From positions 11,081,241 to 11,145,240 of the forward strand of contig CM055080.1 in assembly GCA_029204045.2 (NCBI GenBank): DNA of 64,000 bases. Direction: 5' to 3'. This stretch comes from Tillandsia leiboldiana. Lineage: Eukaryota > Streptophyta > Magnoliopsida > Poales > Bromeliaceae. The position numbers and the translations under genes are program-made. Below the pieces are notes generated by a model. The model saw only the letters and a list, made by a program, of their open reading frames with translations, did not search any database and was not told the DNA's origin. Below, one piece after another: positions 35,342 to 48,002 of the stretch; the first letter of the stretch is position 1, and each line of letters starts with the position of its first letter.

Positions 35342-35700
35342 GTATCCTTCAGGCCTTTCTTCTGAGCTTGCCACCCTCAACTACTCCTCGGCTGCCTCGC
35401 TTTGGAATACCTCCTGTCATGCAGAGTATTTTGTGTCACAAGTTCTAACTTATAAAGTATCTTTCAGGCCTTTCTTCTGAGCTCTGCCACCCTCAACTAC
35501 TCCTCGGCTGCCTCGCTTTGGAATACCTCCGGTCAAAGAGGTGGCTCATTACGTGATAGAGAGCTTTTGAAAATTGCTTCGGTTTGGTGGTCAATTTGGC
35601 TCGAACATAACAAGAGAATTTTCGATAACCGCAAATCGGCGGCGGGATGCCTAAGTAGGGACGCTCGTGGCTGTCTGATTTGGTGGGCCCAGCTCACACA

Positions 35701-35731
<31 letters not shown>

Positions 35732-35792
35732 AGGCCCCGTTGCCTAATTCATCTTCCTTATGAATGAAACGATAGCCTTCTCCACAAAAAGA
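35342..35792 (+). mobile_element. 5'-truncated LINE (non-LTR retrotransposon) with 17-bp TSD
   Basis: Flanked by aagttctaacttataaa at 35325-35341 and 35793-35809. The insert encodes, around 35575-35700, a frame reading SVWWSIWLEHNKRIFDNRKS, the hallmark C-terminus of plant LINE reverse-transcriptase ORFs (zf-RVT region). It carries an internal T-tract (35704-35729) and ends in an A-rich stretch. The 5' part contains a direct duplication of about 110 bp (35313-35419 versus 35427-35530) that also copies the TSD sequence (35439-35455). Confidence 0.75.
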
Positions 35793-36194
35793 AAGTTCTA
35801 ACTTATAAAAATTTTGTAGCAGATAAAGGAAACCCAACAAAGAAAAGCAAGGTTCGAGCGTTCACGCAAGTATGTCTCTCTTATTACTTGTATCCCTAGA
35901 TAAAATTTTACATCTACTTGAATCTGCAAAATTTTTGAAACTTTGGAACAAATATTGATACAAATTGCCTGTTTTTACTCATTATTTTTTCTCTTTTTTT
36001 TTTTGACTTAGCATGCATACATGAGAAAATAAGGAACCTCAGCTTTACTATCTTAACTCTAATCCACATTACATGAGAAAACAAGATATCAGTTTTCATA
36101 TCCAAAGTAAACAATGAAAAAAAAAGGGGGCTATATTTCCTACTGTATAATCCAATTCAAGAATAACTCCACAATGAACCATCAATTTTAAGTT

Positions 36195-36830
36195 TTACAG
36201 TGACATCCTAATAGTCCCATATCGGATGAAAATAAAATTATAATTAAATTTATAAAAAACAAATGGGCACTAGTAATAATAACTGAACTGTGGTGTGGGT
36301 CCAACGAGTTATTATTGCCAGTAAACCGAATTGTTATATTTGGTATTAGAACTAATAACCAACCGAAAATATATAAGAGCAGATCTAGATGACAGGGCTA
36401 ACAAAACAAGTCTCACATTGCCTTCACATTGCCTAATAATCTTGAACTGTATGTGTGTCTGGGCTAACAAAAACGTCAGGACTAAACAGAGAAAAGTTTA
36501 TGACACCCGAATAGTCCCACATCTGATGAGAATAAGATTGTGATTGAATTTATAAAAGACAGTGAACACTAATAATAATAACTAGAGTTAAGCATTTTGA
36601 ATTGTGTGTGTTTGGACTGCCTAAACAAAGAGGAGTTTGTGACACCCCAATAATCCCACATCGAATGAAAATAAAATTATGATTGGATTTATAATAGAAA
36701 TAAAATTGTGATTATATTTATAAGAGACAGTGGACATTAATAATAATAACTAGACTTAAACATTTTGAACTGTAGGTTGAACCCAACGAATTATTATTAC
36801 TACTGGGCCAAATCGTTACATTTACTCGGC
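36195..36830. repeat. Three TRIM/LTR-like repeats in direct orientation
   Basis: A tgacacccaatagtcccacatcggatg-like block starts near 36200, 36500 and 36640. Each is followed by aataaaattatgatt-, ataataataact- and gaactgt-type words. The first and third end near ccaacgagttattattgcc and a ttgttac or cgttaca. Words of the type gtcccacatcg are common in small plant LTRs (TRIMs). The second copy is truncated. Confidence 0.55.
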
Positions 36831-37417
36831 GCAAAACTATACTTTGTACAATTAAATAGCACCAGCAATCCAACATATAACACCAAAATCACCTTTCTAT
36901 GCATCATCAATAAACCACAATATGCAACAGTAGGAAAAAAAAAAATAACTTAATTTTCACTCTACAAATTCAAAAACGAGGTGTTTCCATTTTCCTTGTT
37001 TTCCCTAGCCTGTAGTTTCATAGTAGAGTAAAACGATTACGATAAAATGCCCTATTACAGAATACTTAGCAAAAGTTGAAATTTAAACATTTGGATATTC
37101 AAATCTCTTTCTTCGCTTAAGCTTAACTTGTCCTTCATGAATAGGTGAGTTCAATTTTTTGTCCTAAAATCAGAAAATGAGGAATAGCTAACTCTACTCA
37201 TGGTAGTCATTCACAATTTGCCATTTCAAGAAGAAACAAAATCATATATGGGGATTGCATTTAGAACTACTCACCGCATTCGAACTGAATATTGGTGATT
37301 TATATCATTTAGATTTAGTATTTGGAGACCAATATACTCATGCTCTTCAACATATCACTACAATAAGAGAATGCTACTACACTCAATTCACCCAATACTG
37401 CATAATGCGATTTCAGG

Positions 37418-37540
37418 AAAGACTCAGAACAGACCAAGCAAATCGAAGAGCTTCAAAAGCAGAATGAGGAGCTGACGGACAAAAAGGAGCAGCTACTAGA
37501 AGATATCGAGAGGATTATATCTGAAATGAGCAGTCAGTGA
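37418..37540 (+). pseudogene. Possible orphan coiled-coil exon
   Basis: After an acceptor-like tttcag, one frame reads KDSEQTKQIEELQKQNEELT followed by DKKEQLLEDIERIISEMSSQ and a stop. It is strongly helical, with Leu/Ile at heptad positions and rich in Glu, Gln and Lys, unlike random AT-rich DNA. I cannot name the family, and no upstream exons were convincingly found. It may be the last exon of a gene with distant or lost exons, or a captured gene fragment. Confidence 0.3.
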
Positions 37541-38700
37541 TCTGGCTGATTCTGATATCAGTTAGCATAAAGTTCAAGGATAGGAGATGCAACATTGAGT
37601 TTCTGCACCTCTTAGCATTCAAAATTAGGATGATATTAACAGGGCAACTAGTTTCAATTTTTGCATTTCTTTGATCCATGATTATAACATTCGGATGAAG
37701 ATTAAATATGAGATTATAATTCAAATTGGCATTTACAGGGGTACCATGAGCTAAACTTTTCACATAAATTTCTTTGATTTTTTGCATCAATATTCAATAA
37801 AAGCATGCACACACAAATAAACAACAAATACCAATTTTGCAGGAGTATAAACAATCTTGCACATTTGCAGGGTTAAGTACTCACTTTTTGTTGGCTTAAA
37901 AAAACCAGCATCTTGCTCTGTGATGAGAAGCCTAATTGGATTAAATTACATTCAAAATAAAATGAGGCTAGATTGAATCCAATCATATTCAAAATGACAT
38001 AAAAGTAAGATTATATAAAATTGAGTTTTTAAAGTACAACAATTATTTTATATAAACTCACATGATATCAAGCAAGAGGTCCTGAATTCAAATCTCACCA
38101 TGCTCCCATTTAATTAAGTCCACATCTCAAATCAATTAAAAAGTTTTGAATCCAAAAAAAAGTTTTGAATCCAAATACAAGGAGTGTTGAATATAAAACA
38201 TATAAATAACATTCTCTAACAACTTAAATTTTTAAAGTACAACAATTATTTCATATAATCTCACATAAGGTTGATTAAACCAAATCACAATCAAAACTTA
38301 CGAGCATTATATCTATACATTTTAAGTAAATTAATTTCATATTTCTAACAGCCAAAATTTTTAAAATCAATGATTAACACCAACAATTCAAAGCTTTTTT
38401 CAAGGATTTTTGCAATGTAGACCTTTCACAGTGTGAGAAACACACCCACACTTGTGTATACTTTTGTTGCATAATTTCATATCTTAGTAAGATTAACATA
38501 ACACACTAATCAACAACCACAACAAATTCAAATTCAAATTCAAATTCAAATGTAAATTCAAATTCACAAAAACTACCATCAGTACATCCAGGAGTTAGAT
38601 AATCTTCAGAATCTTCTTACAGAGAACAAGCAACCAAAAAAAAAGTCTCACAGTAAAAACATCAAACAACACAAGTGCATCAGAACCTAACATCTACTCA
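37541..38700. other. Gene-free interval
   Basis: AT-rich with an aaattc microsatellite at about 38525-38565. Part may be the 3' UTR of the neighbouring minus-strand gene. Confidence 0.4.
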
Positions 38701-38757
38701 AATTCACTTATTTATATCAGAAAAATTACCTTTTTTCCCTCAAAATTTGACAAGCAA

Positions 38758-39012
38758 CTACAAATGCTTCTTCCTCGGCGACTTCCTCCGCACAACCCCA
38801 GCATCCACCTTCTTCCTCTTCCTCTTCCCCTTCTCAAAAACCATAGAAGTAGGAGGCACCGATGATGTCTCCGCAATCTCCACTTCCTCTCTCCGGCTCC
38901 GCGTCCTCCGCCCGATCCCGCCCGCGGCTTGTGCTCCGGCGAGCCGATCAAACTCGTCCCCGAGCTTCCTCTTCCTCGTGTCCCTCCTCCGATTAGCATC
39001 AGATTCCTCCTC

Positions 39013-39045
<33 letters not shown>

Positions 39046-39408
39046 GGTAGCCTTCTTTTTATACTCCTCCACTACTTCCTCTCCCTCTTCCTCTTGCGAA
39101 TCGGAGTCATCATTGTCGTCGGAGCCGAGGAGGGAGAGGGACTTTTGGGGGGGCTTTTTGGGGGAGTTGCGGCGGCGGAGGCGGCGGCGGAGCTTGGAGA
39201 CGGAGCCCTCGATGCGGCCCTGGAGGCGGCGACGGGCGAAGGAGAGGCCACCCATGGACCAGTGCGCCTCGTGCGCCCAGGAGAGGAGAGGGTCCATCAC
39301 GGGCCGCGGCGGGTCGACGCGGGCGCCGCCGAGCTTCGCCTCGCTGTAGAAGCGCGGCCGCGGGAGGCTGCTCCCGTAGAACCGGCCCGGCCCTAGCGCC
39401 ACCACCAT
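38758..39408 (-). CDS. Conserved plant nuclear-type protein of unknown function, 216 aa
   Basis: A single intact frame starting MVVALGPGRFYGSSLPRPRF. The N-terminal 70 residues, including VDPPRPVMDPLLSWAHEAHW, SMGGLSF and LQGRIEG, form a compact block I recognise as conserved in land plants, although no biochemical role is known to me. Residues 95-136 are acidic, with nine consecutive Asp encoded by an atc/gat repeat. The C-terminal third is basic, with probable nuclear localisation signals (KGKRKRKK at 194-201 and RKSPRKKH near 208-215). The split into a conserved head, acidic tract and basic tail suggests a nuclear or nucleolar chromatin- or RNA-associated protein, which is inference. Some databases label relatives DNA ligase-like, but no ligase motif (KxDG) is present. 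The ATG at 39408 matches the family start. Confidence 0.85.
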
Positions 39409-39531
39409 TGTTGCTCAACGAGCTCTAAAGAGAGAGAGAGAGGAGAAACCCTAAGAGAGAGAGAGAGAGAGGGAGAGAGGGAGAGGGGTAGTGTAGGAGA
39501 AGAGGAAGAGGGAGGGTTTGGGATTTTATAG
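39409..39531 (-). promoter_or_regulatory. 5' leader and TATA-like box of the 216-aa protein gene
   Basis: A minus-strand CTATAAAAT (39523-39531) lies about 115 bp upstream of the ATG and is followed by a CT-rich leader (complement of the gagaga tracts at 39426-39485). Confidence 0.5.
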
Positions 39532-39659
39532 ATGATGGGGATGGGGATTTGGGGTTTTTTTTTTGGCGGGAAGGGTTGGCGCCAGAAATTTGGCGGCAAA
39601 ACATATGGGCGGGAGATGGGTTTGGGATTTTATGAAAAATCCCCACCTCCTCAACTCTT

Positions 39660-40990
39660 GGGATGCAAATAGATCCGGTGGAGCTCCCTTTTAGAATTTA
39701 TATTGATATTGTAATTTAAAATTTGATTTTGATCTTCGGTTTTTCTAGATGGTCCAGTATTAATGGGTGTTATCTGAAATCTCAAAATCTTACTTATTAC
39801 ATGTTCCATATTGGAAACTTACTATCAAAAATCTTATTTTGAAAAGACCCTAACGGGCTATCTAATGACCTCAGTAAGATTCAACGACTGATCTGAGAAT
39901 GTAGCCAGATTCAACGGCTGATATGAGAATGTAGCCGTTGGACCTTGCGTGTCTATGGGCTATTCGAGACAGCTTTACTCTGATCTATATATGGAGGAAG
40001 GAAATAGCCAAGTCATAGATATATATCTATATATACTGTACTTTTTTTGTTATTTTGCTGAATTTTTCAAAGTCGACATGGTTCGCTTTGCACCGTTCGG
40101 GAGTCGTGCCGATGGGGTGGTTCGTGGTCGTCGTATCGCTATAAGTGATTGTTAGAGCCTCGCACGTGGAGGGATAATCTTGCTTCTAAAACAGTGCTCT
40201 ACACACCTCGACTGACAAGTCTCATCAAATTCCTATTATTTATATATAATAATATTCTAGTAATTTACATGCGAACTTATATTTAAAGATCTCATATTTA
40301 AATTATTTCAAAATATTAATTTACTAAAATAAATTAAAAAAGATTTTTCCAACACTCTCCATCTGTCATAAATGGAACGATAAGGAGTAATTAAATATAT
40401 AAAAATTATATAATAGTCGATACCAATTCGTCAAATAAATAGAGCAAGAAGTAGGTGACTCCTATAATCTATATTCTGATTTATCAAAACTTTGTCAAAA
40501 ACCCGCTTTCGTCTCAATTCGGAATAGAGTGTTAAGTGAGGGCTAAAAATAAACTAGTTCCGAACGGGAGGTGGAGAACTCTTTCCTAAATTCGCCCCGT
40601 TTGCATCCCTACTCAACTCTCTTCCCGTGACGCCTCTGTGACGCCCTACTAAACTCTCTCTCAGTGACGCCCTTTTGGCACTCCACTTTTCAGAGGGTCA
40701 TCAATTTTAAAACTACTCGAACTCTAACATACTTAACTTTCTTAATCTTTTAGGTTTATCCACCGTCCAAAATATTACAGCCAAGTTAAGAGGTTTAGCC
40801 CTATCAAATCTTTTATATTGAAGTATTTCGAATTTTGGAAGTGTTGCACACTTGCACTCCTTTTCTCGTGGTAAAAATGTATAAAATTTATCTAACTATA
40901 CGCTATGTTGATTCGGCTATCTAATTCTTCAAAATTTTGATTTTAGTATTTAATTTTTCATTTAAGCTATTTGATAATTCTTTTGATATA
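39660..40990. other. Gene-free interval
   Basis: Contains the diverged R2 copy at about 40660-40830 and otherwise AT-rich DNA without recognisable genes. Confidence 0.4.
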
Positions 40991-40994
40991 AAAT

Positions 40995-41235
40995 TCAGGG
41001 CAATTTGTATAAAAAAATCTATTGGTTTTGCGTTTTGGCAAAAGTAGACCACACTTTTTTTTTTTTTGCAGATTCGATTCGGATTTTTAAGAAACTAATC
41101 AAAATACCCTTATTCATTATTCTCTCTTATATTTTGTTTTCTCGTAATTTTTTCTTCGCTCGAGATTCGTTTTCCTCCTCGTCTTATTCTCGTTCTCGCT
41201 GTCTCGCTCCCACGCCTCGTCACTTTTGCCCCACG
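40995..41235. repeat. Repeat R1, copy 3, left part (interrupted by the solo LTR)
   Basis: Shows the family R1 order: attggttttgcg, a gattcgattcggattttt block, then aagaaactaatcaaaatacc and a pyrimidine-rich tract ending ttttgccccacg. It resumes after the LTR at 46080 with ccacgcgacatccaagcccc. The uninterrupted relative at 19015-19050 reads ttgccccacgcgacgttcaa, which confirms the join. Confidence 0.7.
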
Positions 41236-44200
41236 TGTAGAAACTTGAAATTTTATGATAAATAAATACAAGAAGAGAAGGAAATGTCAAGTTGATTTTG
41301 GCACAAGAGCGCAGTTGACCTTTTTGCCACTATGTAAATTCCACAGTTTACGAGGCAAAAAGGTTATTTTCCAATCCGGACATGATCTTGGAAATCCGAG
41401 TTGACCGTTGCGATCGTCTCGTCGAACTGAGCGAGATACATATTCAGTACTTTTCGATCCGACAGTCGGATCTTCCGGAAATCAAAGAAGAAGAAAACGA
41501 ATTTTGCAATTAATAAGGAACAGTGCCTCTGCGCACAGTAGTTTAAGTTGGATACTGTGGATGAACAGTAACCCTGGATTTCAGGACTTCGTCGATTTCA
41601 ACGCGGACTATTTCACTGTTTGGAGTCCGAAAATAGTGATCCAGGTAGTCGTTTCGATCGGCCTCATCGATCCGGACGCAATAGCGCAGGAGAAAATTTT
41701 GTTTGACGACCCTGGAATCTCGAGAAGTGTGAAAACTGTAAAATTGGACAGTTTTTATGGACCGAGATTTTATCTGGGCTTAGTGTCGGAAAATAAAAAT
41801 CGCTACTTTGTAGATTTTGACGTGCCGGACGCAATGGCGAAATCCATTTTTCGTTTCGACGAGCGAAACATCTCGAAAAGCATGAAAAACACCGTATTTT
41901 ACGGAAAATCCCAATAGTTTTGCTCCGAAAAGCGTGCAAACTGTGTTGGAGGGACTAATATGAGAGAAAAGTAGTTGTTAAAGGACTAGGGGTCAATGGT
42001 GGTGTTGAGAAGGGACTTTCTAGCATATTGTAACAATATGCATTATATACATGCATGACCCTTCGGCTAACCCACTCACACCCGAGCCTTTTCACCACCC
42101 ATCTCTGGAGAAACCGACGCTTCATCCTCCCCCTCCAACCGTCGCCGAGCACCGCCGCCTTCCCGTTGCCGGAGCAGCCATGGAAGCCACCCAAACACTT
42201 GGGTCTTCTCGGGTTGAAGGTTGGGATCACATTGGGGAGGGCGTAGTTGCCTCAAGCTTCAATCTAGGTGGTCCTGGTGGTGGCCGCGACCGAGCCAAGG
42301 TGGTCCCGACGGTCGCCGCCGCCGTGAACCGCCGCGGAGGATCTTCTTCTTCCTCTCTCCGGCGAGGTAGGGTTGAAACTTTTTATTTTTAAATGGCCCG
42401 AGGACCTTGTAGGGTATTCCTGACGTCATGAGGACCCTTTCTGTGAAGTTGGAGTTGCCGCCGTCGTCCCGGCCGCCGGCGGAAGCCACTTGTTGCCGGA
42501 AAAGCAAGATTTGGCCGATCTTGATCTCGGAAAGAATCCAACCGTCAAGATGAGGATCAAGACCGTTGAACCTCTTCTTCTTGGTGACTGCAAGAGATCC
42601 ACCAAGTTTCAAGTCGATCGGTCGAGTATCCATGCGGTGTGAGGAAGCCCTCGAAACGGCCATTTTTGCACCATGGCCGATCTCTGCCGTCCGGCGCCGC
42701 CGCTCACTCTCGGCGCCGACCACCACTGCAGGAAGCTCCCTAGCCTCCAGCAGAACACCTTGGTCCATCTTGCGCCGGCCCAGACCTCGCCGACCGGATT
42801 CCGCCATTAAAGCACAAGTTTCCGGCGAACTTGTTTTCCGGCCAACCCGGGCCTTCGCGCGTTGGGAAGGCAACCCAGGTAAGGTCCCTTGGTCTGTAGG
42901 AAACTCCCCATTAACTTGCATGTTGAGTTTAACGTCGGGTTTTTTGTTCATTGAAGTTGCACCTATTATCGCAACCGAACCTGAGCTCCGGCCGCCGCCG
43001 TCGCATAGGGACTCCGGCCATCTACCCAGGTAAGCTGGTAGCACCATATTCAAGGTTTCCAGCAAGTTGGTTGGGCCCAATAACTCCCGGAAATATTGAT
43101 GGAGCAACCTTGTTTCCGGGTGGGTTTTGGGAGTTTGTTCTCCGGCCACCGCCGCCGGCGGCGGGGTTGGCTTGGTTTGAATCACTTCTGGGAGGTTGCT
43201 GTAACTCCTGCTCACCTTTGATCCAGGGTTGATCCAGCTTTGGTGCAAGAAACTCCAACCCGAGTTTTGGTCAAATAAAGGTTTTGCCCCGGCCATTTTC
43301 CGGCAGGCCTCAGGTGAGCACCTCACTTCTCTAACCTCGGTGTACATCATGCTCACTCAAGATCTCACTTGGGCTAAGTGTAGAATAAATAGTATCATAG
43401 TGTCATTTTGGGCCTTAGTTGATTATGGGCCAACTTTGTACGTGGGCCTCTAGCTGGCCCAAGCCCGTGAGCTCGGGGTCCGTCTCGTTAAACCAGATGC
43501 GCTGGAACTTACGGCGCTAATTTTGGTTAACCGGATTTAAAGAACGGACCAGAACGGGGTTTCAATATTATGTAATTATGCAATTTTGAAAGAGTTTAGG
43601 GATCTAGTTGCAAATGTAACACCCTGGCTGTCCTTAGACAGTATTTACACATCTAGTGGGCATTTTATTTAAGTTCCGAAGGCTCCAGTTGAGCGGAAAT
43701 CGGATTAAGTTCCGTAAGTTGGCAAAATCTCCGGCTTTACGGTTTACGGCACGAGTTTCGCATTCGGTTTAGATTTCTGGTCGTCAATCGTTGCCTCTGG
43801 TTATCCCCGACACTGTCCTGGCTGGTCCAGTGTCTTTGGTATTTCGTCGGGAGACTCCGAAGCCGAATTGGGCTTTCCGGGAGTTGTGCGAATGGTTATG
43901 GCAACATCTGGACACCGAAAATTACGATTTTGCCCCTGTCTGCCCAAACATCGAGGTGTTGATGTTTAGGGTCAGTAGGTGTGTTTTGGCAGTGTTTGGA
44001 TGTACGTAGACTGTCGGCGGGACAGTTTCAGAGTTGCGGTAATTTTCCGGAAATTCTGATAAAAGCCTAGTGTTGGCTAAGTCCCCCGTGTTAGCGACAG
44101 GACGATATAGTATTGTCAGGATAGGTATGTGTGAGTCTGTTTCTGATTCCAGTTATATGTTCAGGGCCTAGCAGTTCAGCACCCGCGTCCCAGTAGACCT

Positions 44201-46079
44201 GCGGGAGTTCGGGATCGGCCTACATTGAGGTGGGTTATCTTCGGTCCGGGCTTTATCTTTTCGGCCCTCTGGTTGCTTTAGTCCAGTCGGACACCTGTTT
44301 TTTTATTATGCCTGCTAATTTTACCTATCTTGACAGCTATTGACTTCTCTAGACTATCATGTACACTTGTTCTTGAGTTTACCTATACATGAGTAGACCT
44401 GATGATTTGATCTATATACCATGTGATCCTTCCTGATAGACATTGATTGCTTTTGACACGTTACCTATGCCTGCGTGTCAGCTTTTCATCTCTTGGTATA
44501 TAGATGTCATGATCGATTATGCCTGATATTCCCTGATGATTTTGCCTGTTCTTGATTAGTCCTGATGATGTTGCCGATTATTGATTTAGTCCTGATGATG
44601 TTGCCGATTCTGGATTTAGTCCTGATGATTTTGCTTATGTGCCATATGATCTTTTCTGATAGACATTGATCTCCGTAGACATTACAGTTATACCTGCTCG
44701 TCAGCTGTTAAGGTCTGATCATGCCTGTTGGTTTCTATCATGTATGCCCCTTTGTTATACTGCATTTATATCCAGAGATACTTGCTTACTTATATATTCA
44801 GATATGCATGATCGACCCATGATCGATATACAGACAGATAGTTGCTTCCCTGAGGGGATCTCGGCGTGTTGCCGACTACCCGGTCACTAGACCGTGAGAT
44901 TGAGCATTATGATTTGCCACGCACTGCTGTACTTCACGAACATGGCCGGGGTCGCTCCCCGTGGAGCTTGTTCTTTACCGGTAAAGTGGTCTAGAGAAAA
45001 GACCCGTGAGCCCTTTTGCACCAGGACTGCTTGGCGTCCGTAAGTGCAGGTTATGTCAGCGGATGGGGTGCCGAACAGTGGCTTTGCCTGAGGTCCTGTG
45101 AGACCAAGAGTGGCGCATGATTGGGTACTTGTGTTCTGTCTTTGACGCACGATTCTTACTTTGTACCATTGATGTTCAGTTATGTTGATTTCCAGCATTC
45201 ATTATCTGCAGATTCCTTATGCTTGATTATTACAGTTATACCCTGATTTTTCAGCACTTATTGCATGCAGATTCCTTATGCTTGATTATTTCAGTTTGTC
45301 CAGATCTCTAGCATTATTTATTTGCAGTTCTGTTATGCTTAACTATTATAGCTATACCCGGATTTCCAGCATTATCTATCTGCAGTTCTTATATTTGATT
45401 ATTATAACCATACTCTGATTTCCAGCACCATTTATCTGCAGCTCTTTTATGCTTGATGATTATAGTTATATCCAGTTTCCAGCACTATTTCTCAGCCTAT
45501 TCAGTTATCTGTGGATTTTTGTTGATTAACAGTAGATCTTGTCTGTTTATTCAGCTTTACCCTGTGATTTATACTATCCGCAGATTATTGTACCCAGTAG
45601 GTACGATTAGCTATTTCTCGGCTCGTCGTGCCCACTGGGATACACTCCGGTGTATCTCACACCCCTGGGTGACTGTTTTTCAGGTCCGTTGGGTGGTGAG
45701 ATATCGGGACGTTTTGGTGAGCCGATCACGATAGAGCTGTCCCCCCTGTTGATAGATATTGATGATTGAGATCTTCAAGGATGTACAGATGACTTTTGTT
45801 TATGTTATTTCAGTTTCTAGCGTATTTGGATATGTCAGATTGATGTTAGCATGATTATTTGGATTATCCCTGTTGATTAGTCATTGTTTAGTTTAGATGT
45901 TGATTGCTCTCTGATTGATGATTGGTTTAGCTTAGCCGTGCATGTATAGGAGAGACCCTATCATTTTGGATAGGGGATTTCCTATATGTGTGGCGGTCTG
46001 TTACGCCCGTTTTGCAAACTCTGATTTATCAAAAAAAAATAATATTTCAGACCTGATTTTTAAAACTCGGGGCGTGACA
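41236..46079 (+). mobile_element. Solo LTR, 4844 bp, with 5-bp TSD CCACG
   Basis: Begins TGTAGAAAC and ends GGGGCGTGACA, flanked by ccacg at 41231-41235 and 46080-46084. The termini match the LTRs of the complete element (TGTAGAACACC to GGGGCGTGACA on the minus strand). No PBS, PPT or second LTR is present, so it is a solo LTR left by recombination. It shares several blocks with the partial LTR at 1-2863. Internal frames of up to 365 codons (42259-43356, -) and a 169-codon frame at 41408-41917 have no recognisable domains. A TATA-like attatatac sits near 42041. Confidence 0.85.
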
Positions 46080-46324
46080 CCACGCGACATCCAAGCCCCT
46101 CGACGCTGCACTCACTCCCGCCGTGCCCGCACCTACGCCCACACTTATCTGATGGGCACAATGTCGCAAGCGTGGGCACGACATAAGCAGGTGCAACTTT
46201 GAGGGGCGACGCTCCGGCGGAGTTTATGGCAGTGACGAGGGTGATGGTTGTGGTAGAAAGCGAGGGAGAGGCAGTGATGGCAACAAAAGATGCAAAGAAT
46301 AGAAAAAAAAATAAAAAACAAAAA

Positions 46325-46414
<90 letters not shown>

Positions 46415-46960
46415 CTATATAGAAAAGATTAAGAATCAAAAAAAAAAGAAAAATATGAAGTTGCGTGCACTGTTATAGAAAAATTTTGCACAGTTGTAAA
46501 CGAAAATCGTACTTTTTAAACAAAAAATTATAATTTTTTAGATGAGATTTATACTCTTCACGCGAAAATTACACTTTTTGGACGAAAGTTATACTATTTT
46601 TTCTTCTCCTCCTTCCCTTTCGTTTTTTTGTACTTTTTCTGCACATAATCGGGGTCGACGACGTACGGTAAAGGTGGAGGAGAGCACGACGACGCCAGAA
46701 AAAAGAATAGCGGAGGCGGGAGGCGATCTACCTTGCCTCCGCCCTGCGGGGGGTGCGCGGGTGCTGGCGAGGACCCCCGTCGCGCCTTAACATGTCGATG
46801 AGGGGGGAGAGGAGATGGCAGGTGCGTGAGGGGAGAGCAAAAGCAGGCCACCAGAGAAGAAGAAAAAAAAATATGAAGTTGTACTGTTTGAAAAGAATTT
46901 TATTATTTTAGACGGAAGTTATACTGTTAAAATAAAATTACACTGGTAAAAAATAATCTA
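46080..46960. repeat. Repeat R1, copy 3, right part with (AT)n
   Basis: Continuation of R1 after the solo LTR. It has a GC-rich segment (46085-46280), (AT)n at 46329-46411, then the characteristic ttgcactg/aaattatact-type run (46450-46600 and 46870-46950) shared with 17480-17720, with a second GC-rich patch at 46640-46850. Confidence 0.55.
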
Positions 46961-47908
46961 TTTATTTTCGTAAATAATATATTATGCTATATATAATTAT
47001 ATATTACAATGATTCAATTAATATATATTTTTTTCACTCAAAAACTAAAGAAGCATATATGTCTCAATATATTTTTTAATTTAATTTGTTTTTTTCAAAA
47101 TTAAGTATAATTTATAGCATTTAAAAGTTCTACATATTATTAGAGATTAAATGATGATTATTTTCTACCATTAATTTTTAAAACTAATGGCCGGATAATA
47201 AACTTTACATATAATCTTTTTCAATATGACAAATTGTATTTATATAATTATATTTTTATTTTAAAATATTAATTGCTTAATATTAGTTAAGGTGCATGAA
47301 GTGTATGTATCTGATATATGAAATAATTTTGTGTTAGGTACAACGAAACCATCACAAATTTCGACTAATAAAATAAACAAGCTAATGCCTATTTGTGTTA
47401 CAATTATATTGAAAAAAAAAAAAAAAACATACCCAATAAATAGATAGTAAAATGTATGGATAGTCCCTATACTGTGTTGATATTGCTAGTTGGTGCCTTT
47501 ATTTTTTACAGAGTTAAATTCCTAAACTATGGCATGTTGCACAGTTTAAGTTAAACTTTTAATAAATTATTTATAGTATTTTAAAAGTACAAAATTATAA
47601 ACAAATTTAATTTGCAACAAATTAAATAATAAAATAAATATTTATGGTCAAAAATAATTCTATTCATTTGTTTTTTTTTGGTGATATAAATATGCCCTTA
47701 ATTAGATGTCATGTAAGGGTCAATTCATGCAACTTTTTTGGAAGACACATCATGATTCATGTCATCTTGAACGGCTTCTTTTAATTCCAAATGAAAAGAG
47801 CATCTTTGACTCCTCTCTCTCTCTTTCACACATCACACAACATGTATTCCATCCATCACAGAAAAATAATAAAAAATAAAGTAATTTAATCTCTCTCTCT
47901 CTCTCTCC

Positions 47909-47910
<2 letters not shown>
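46961..47910. other. Gene-free AT-rich interval
   Basis: No gene is recognised. A (CT)n run lies at about 47892-47910, next to (AT)n. Confidence 0.45.

Positions 47911-47999
<89 letters not shown>
47911..47999. repeat. (AT)n microsatellite
   Basis: About 44 AT units, immediately left of family 3 copy c. Confidence 0.95.

Positions 48000-48002
<3 letters not shown>

Noticed and set aside
38675..39349. 224-codon + frame opposite the 216-aa gene
   Set aside because: Antisense shadow with a poly-Ser run produced by the Asp repeat of the real gene.
38758..39408. DNA ligase function for the 216-aa protein
   Set aside because: No KxDG active-site motif, and far too short for a ligase.
42259..43356. 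365-codon minus frame
   Set aside because: Inside the solo LTR, no recognisable domain, overlaps open frames on the other strand, and contains low-complexity Gly/Arg segments.
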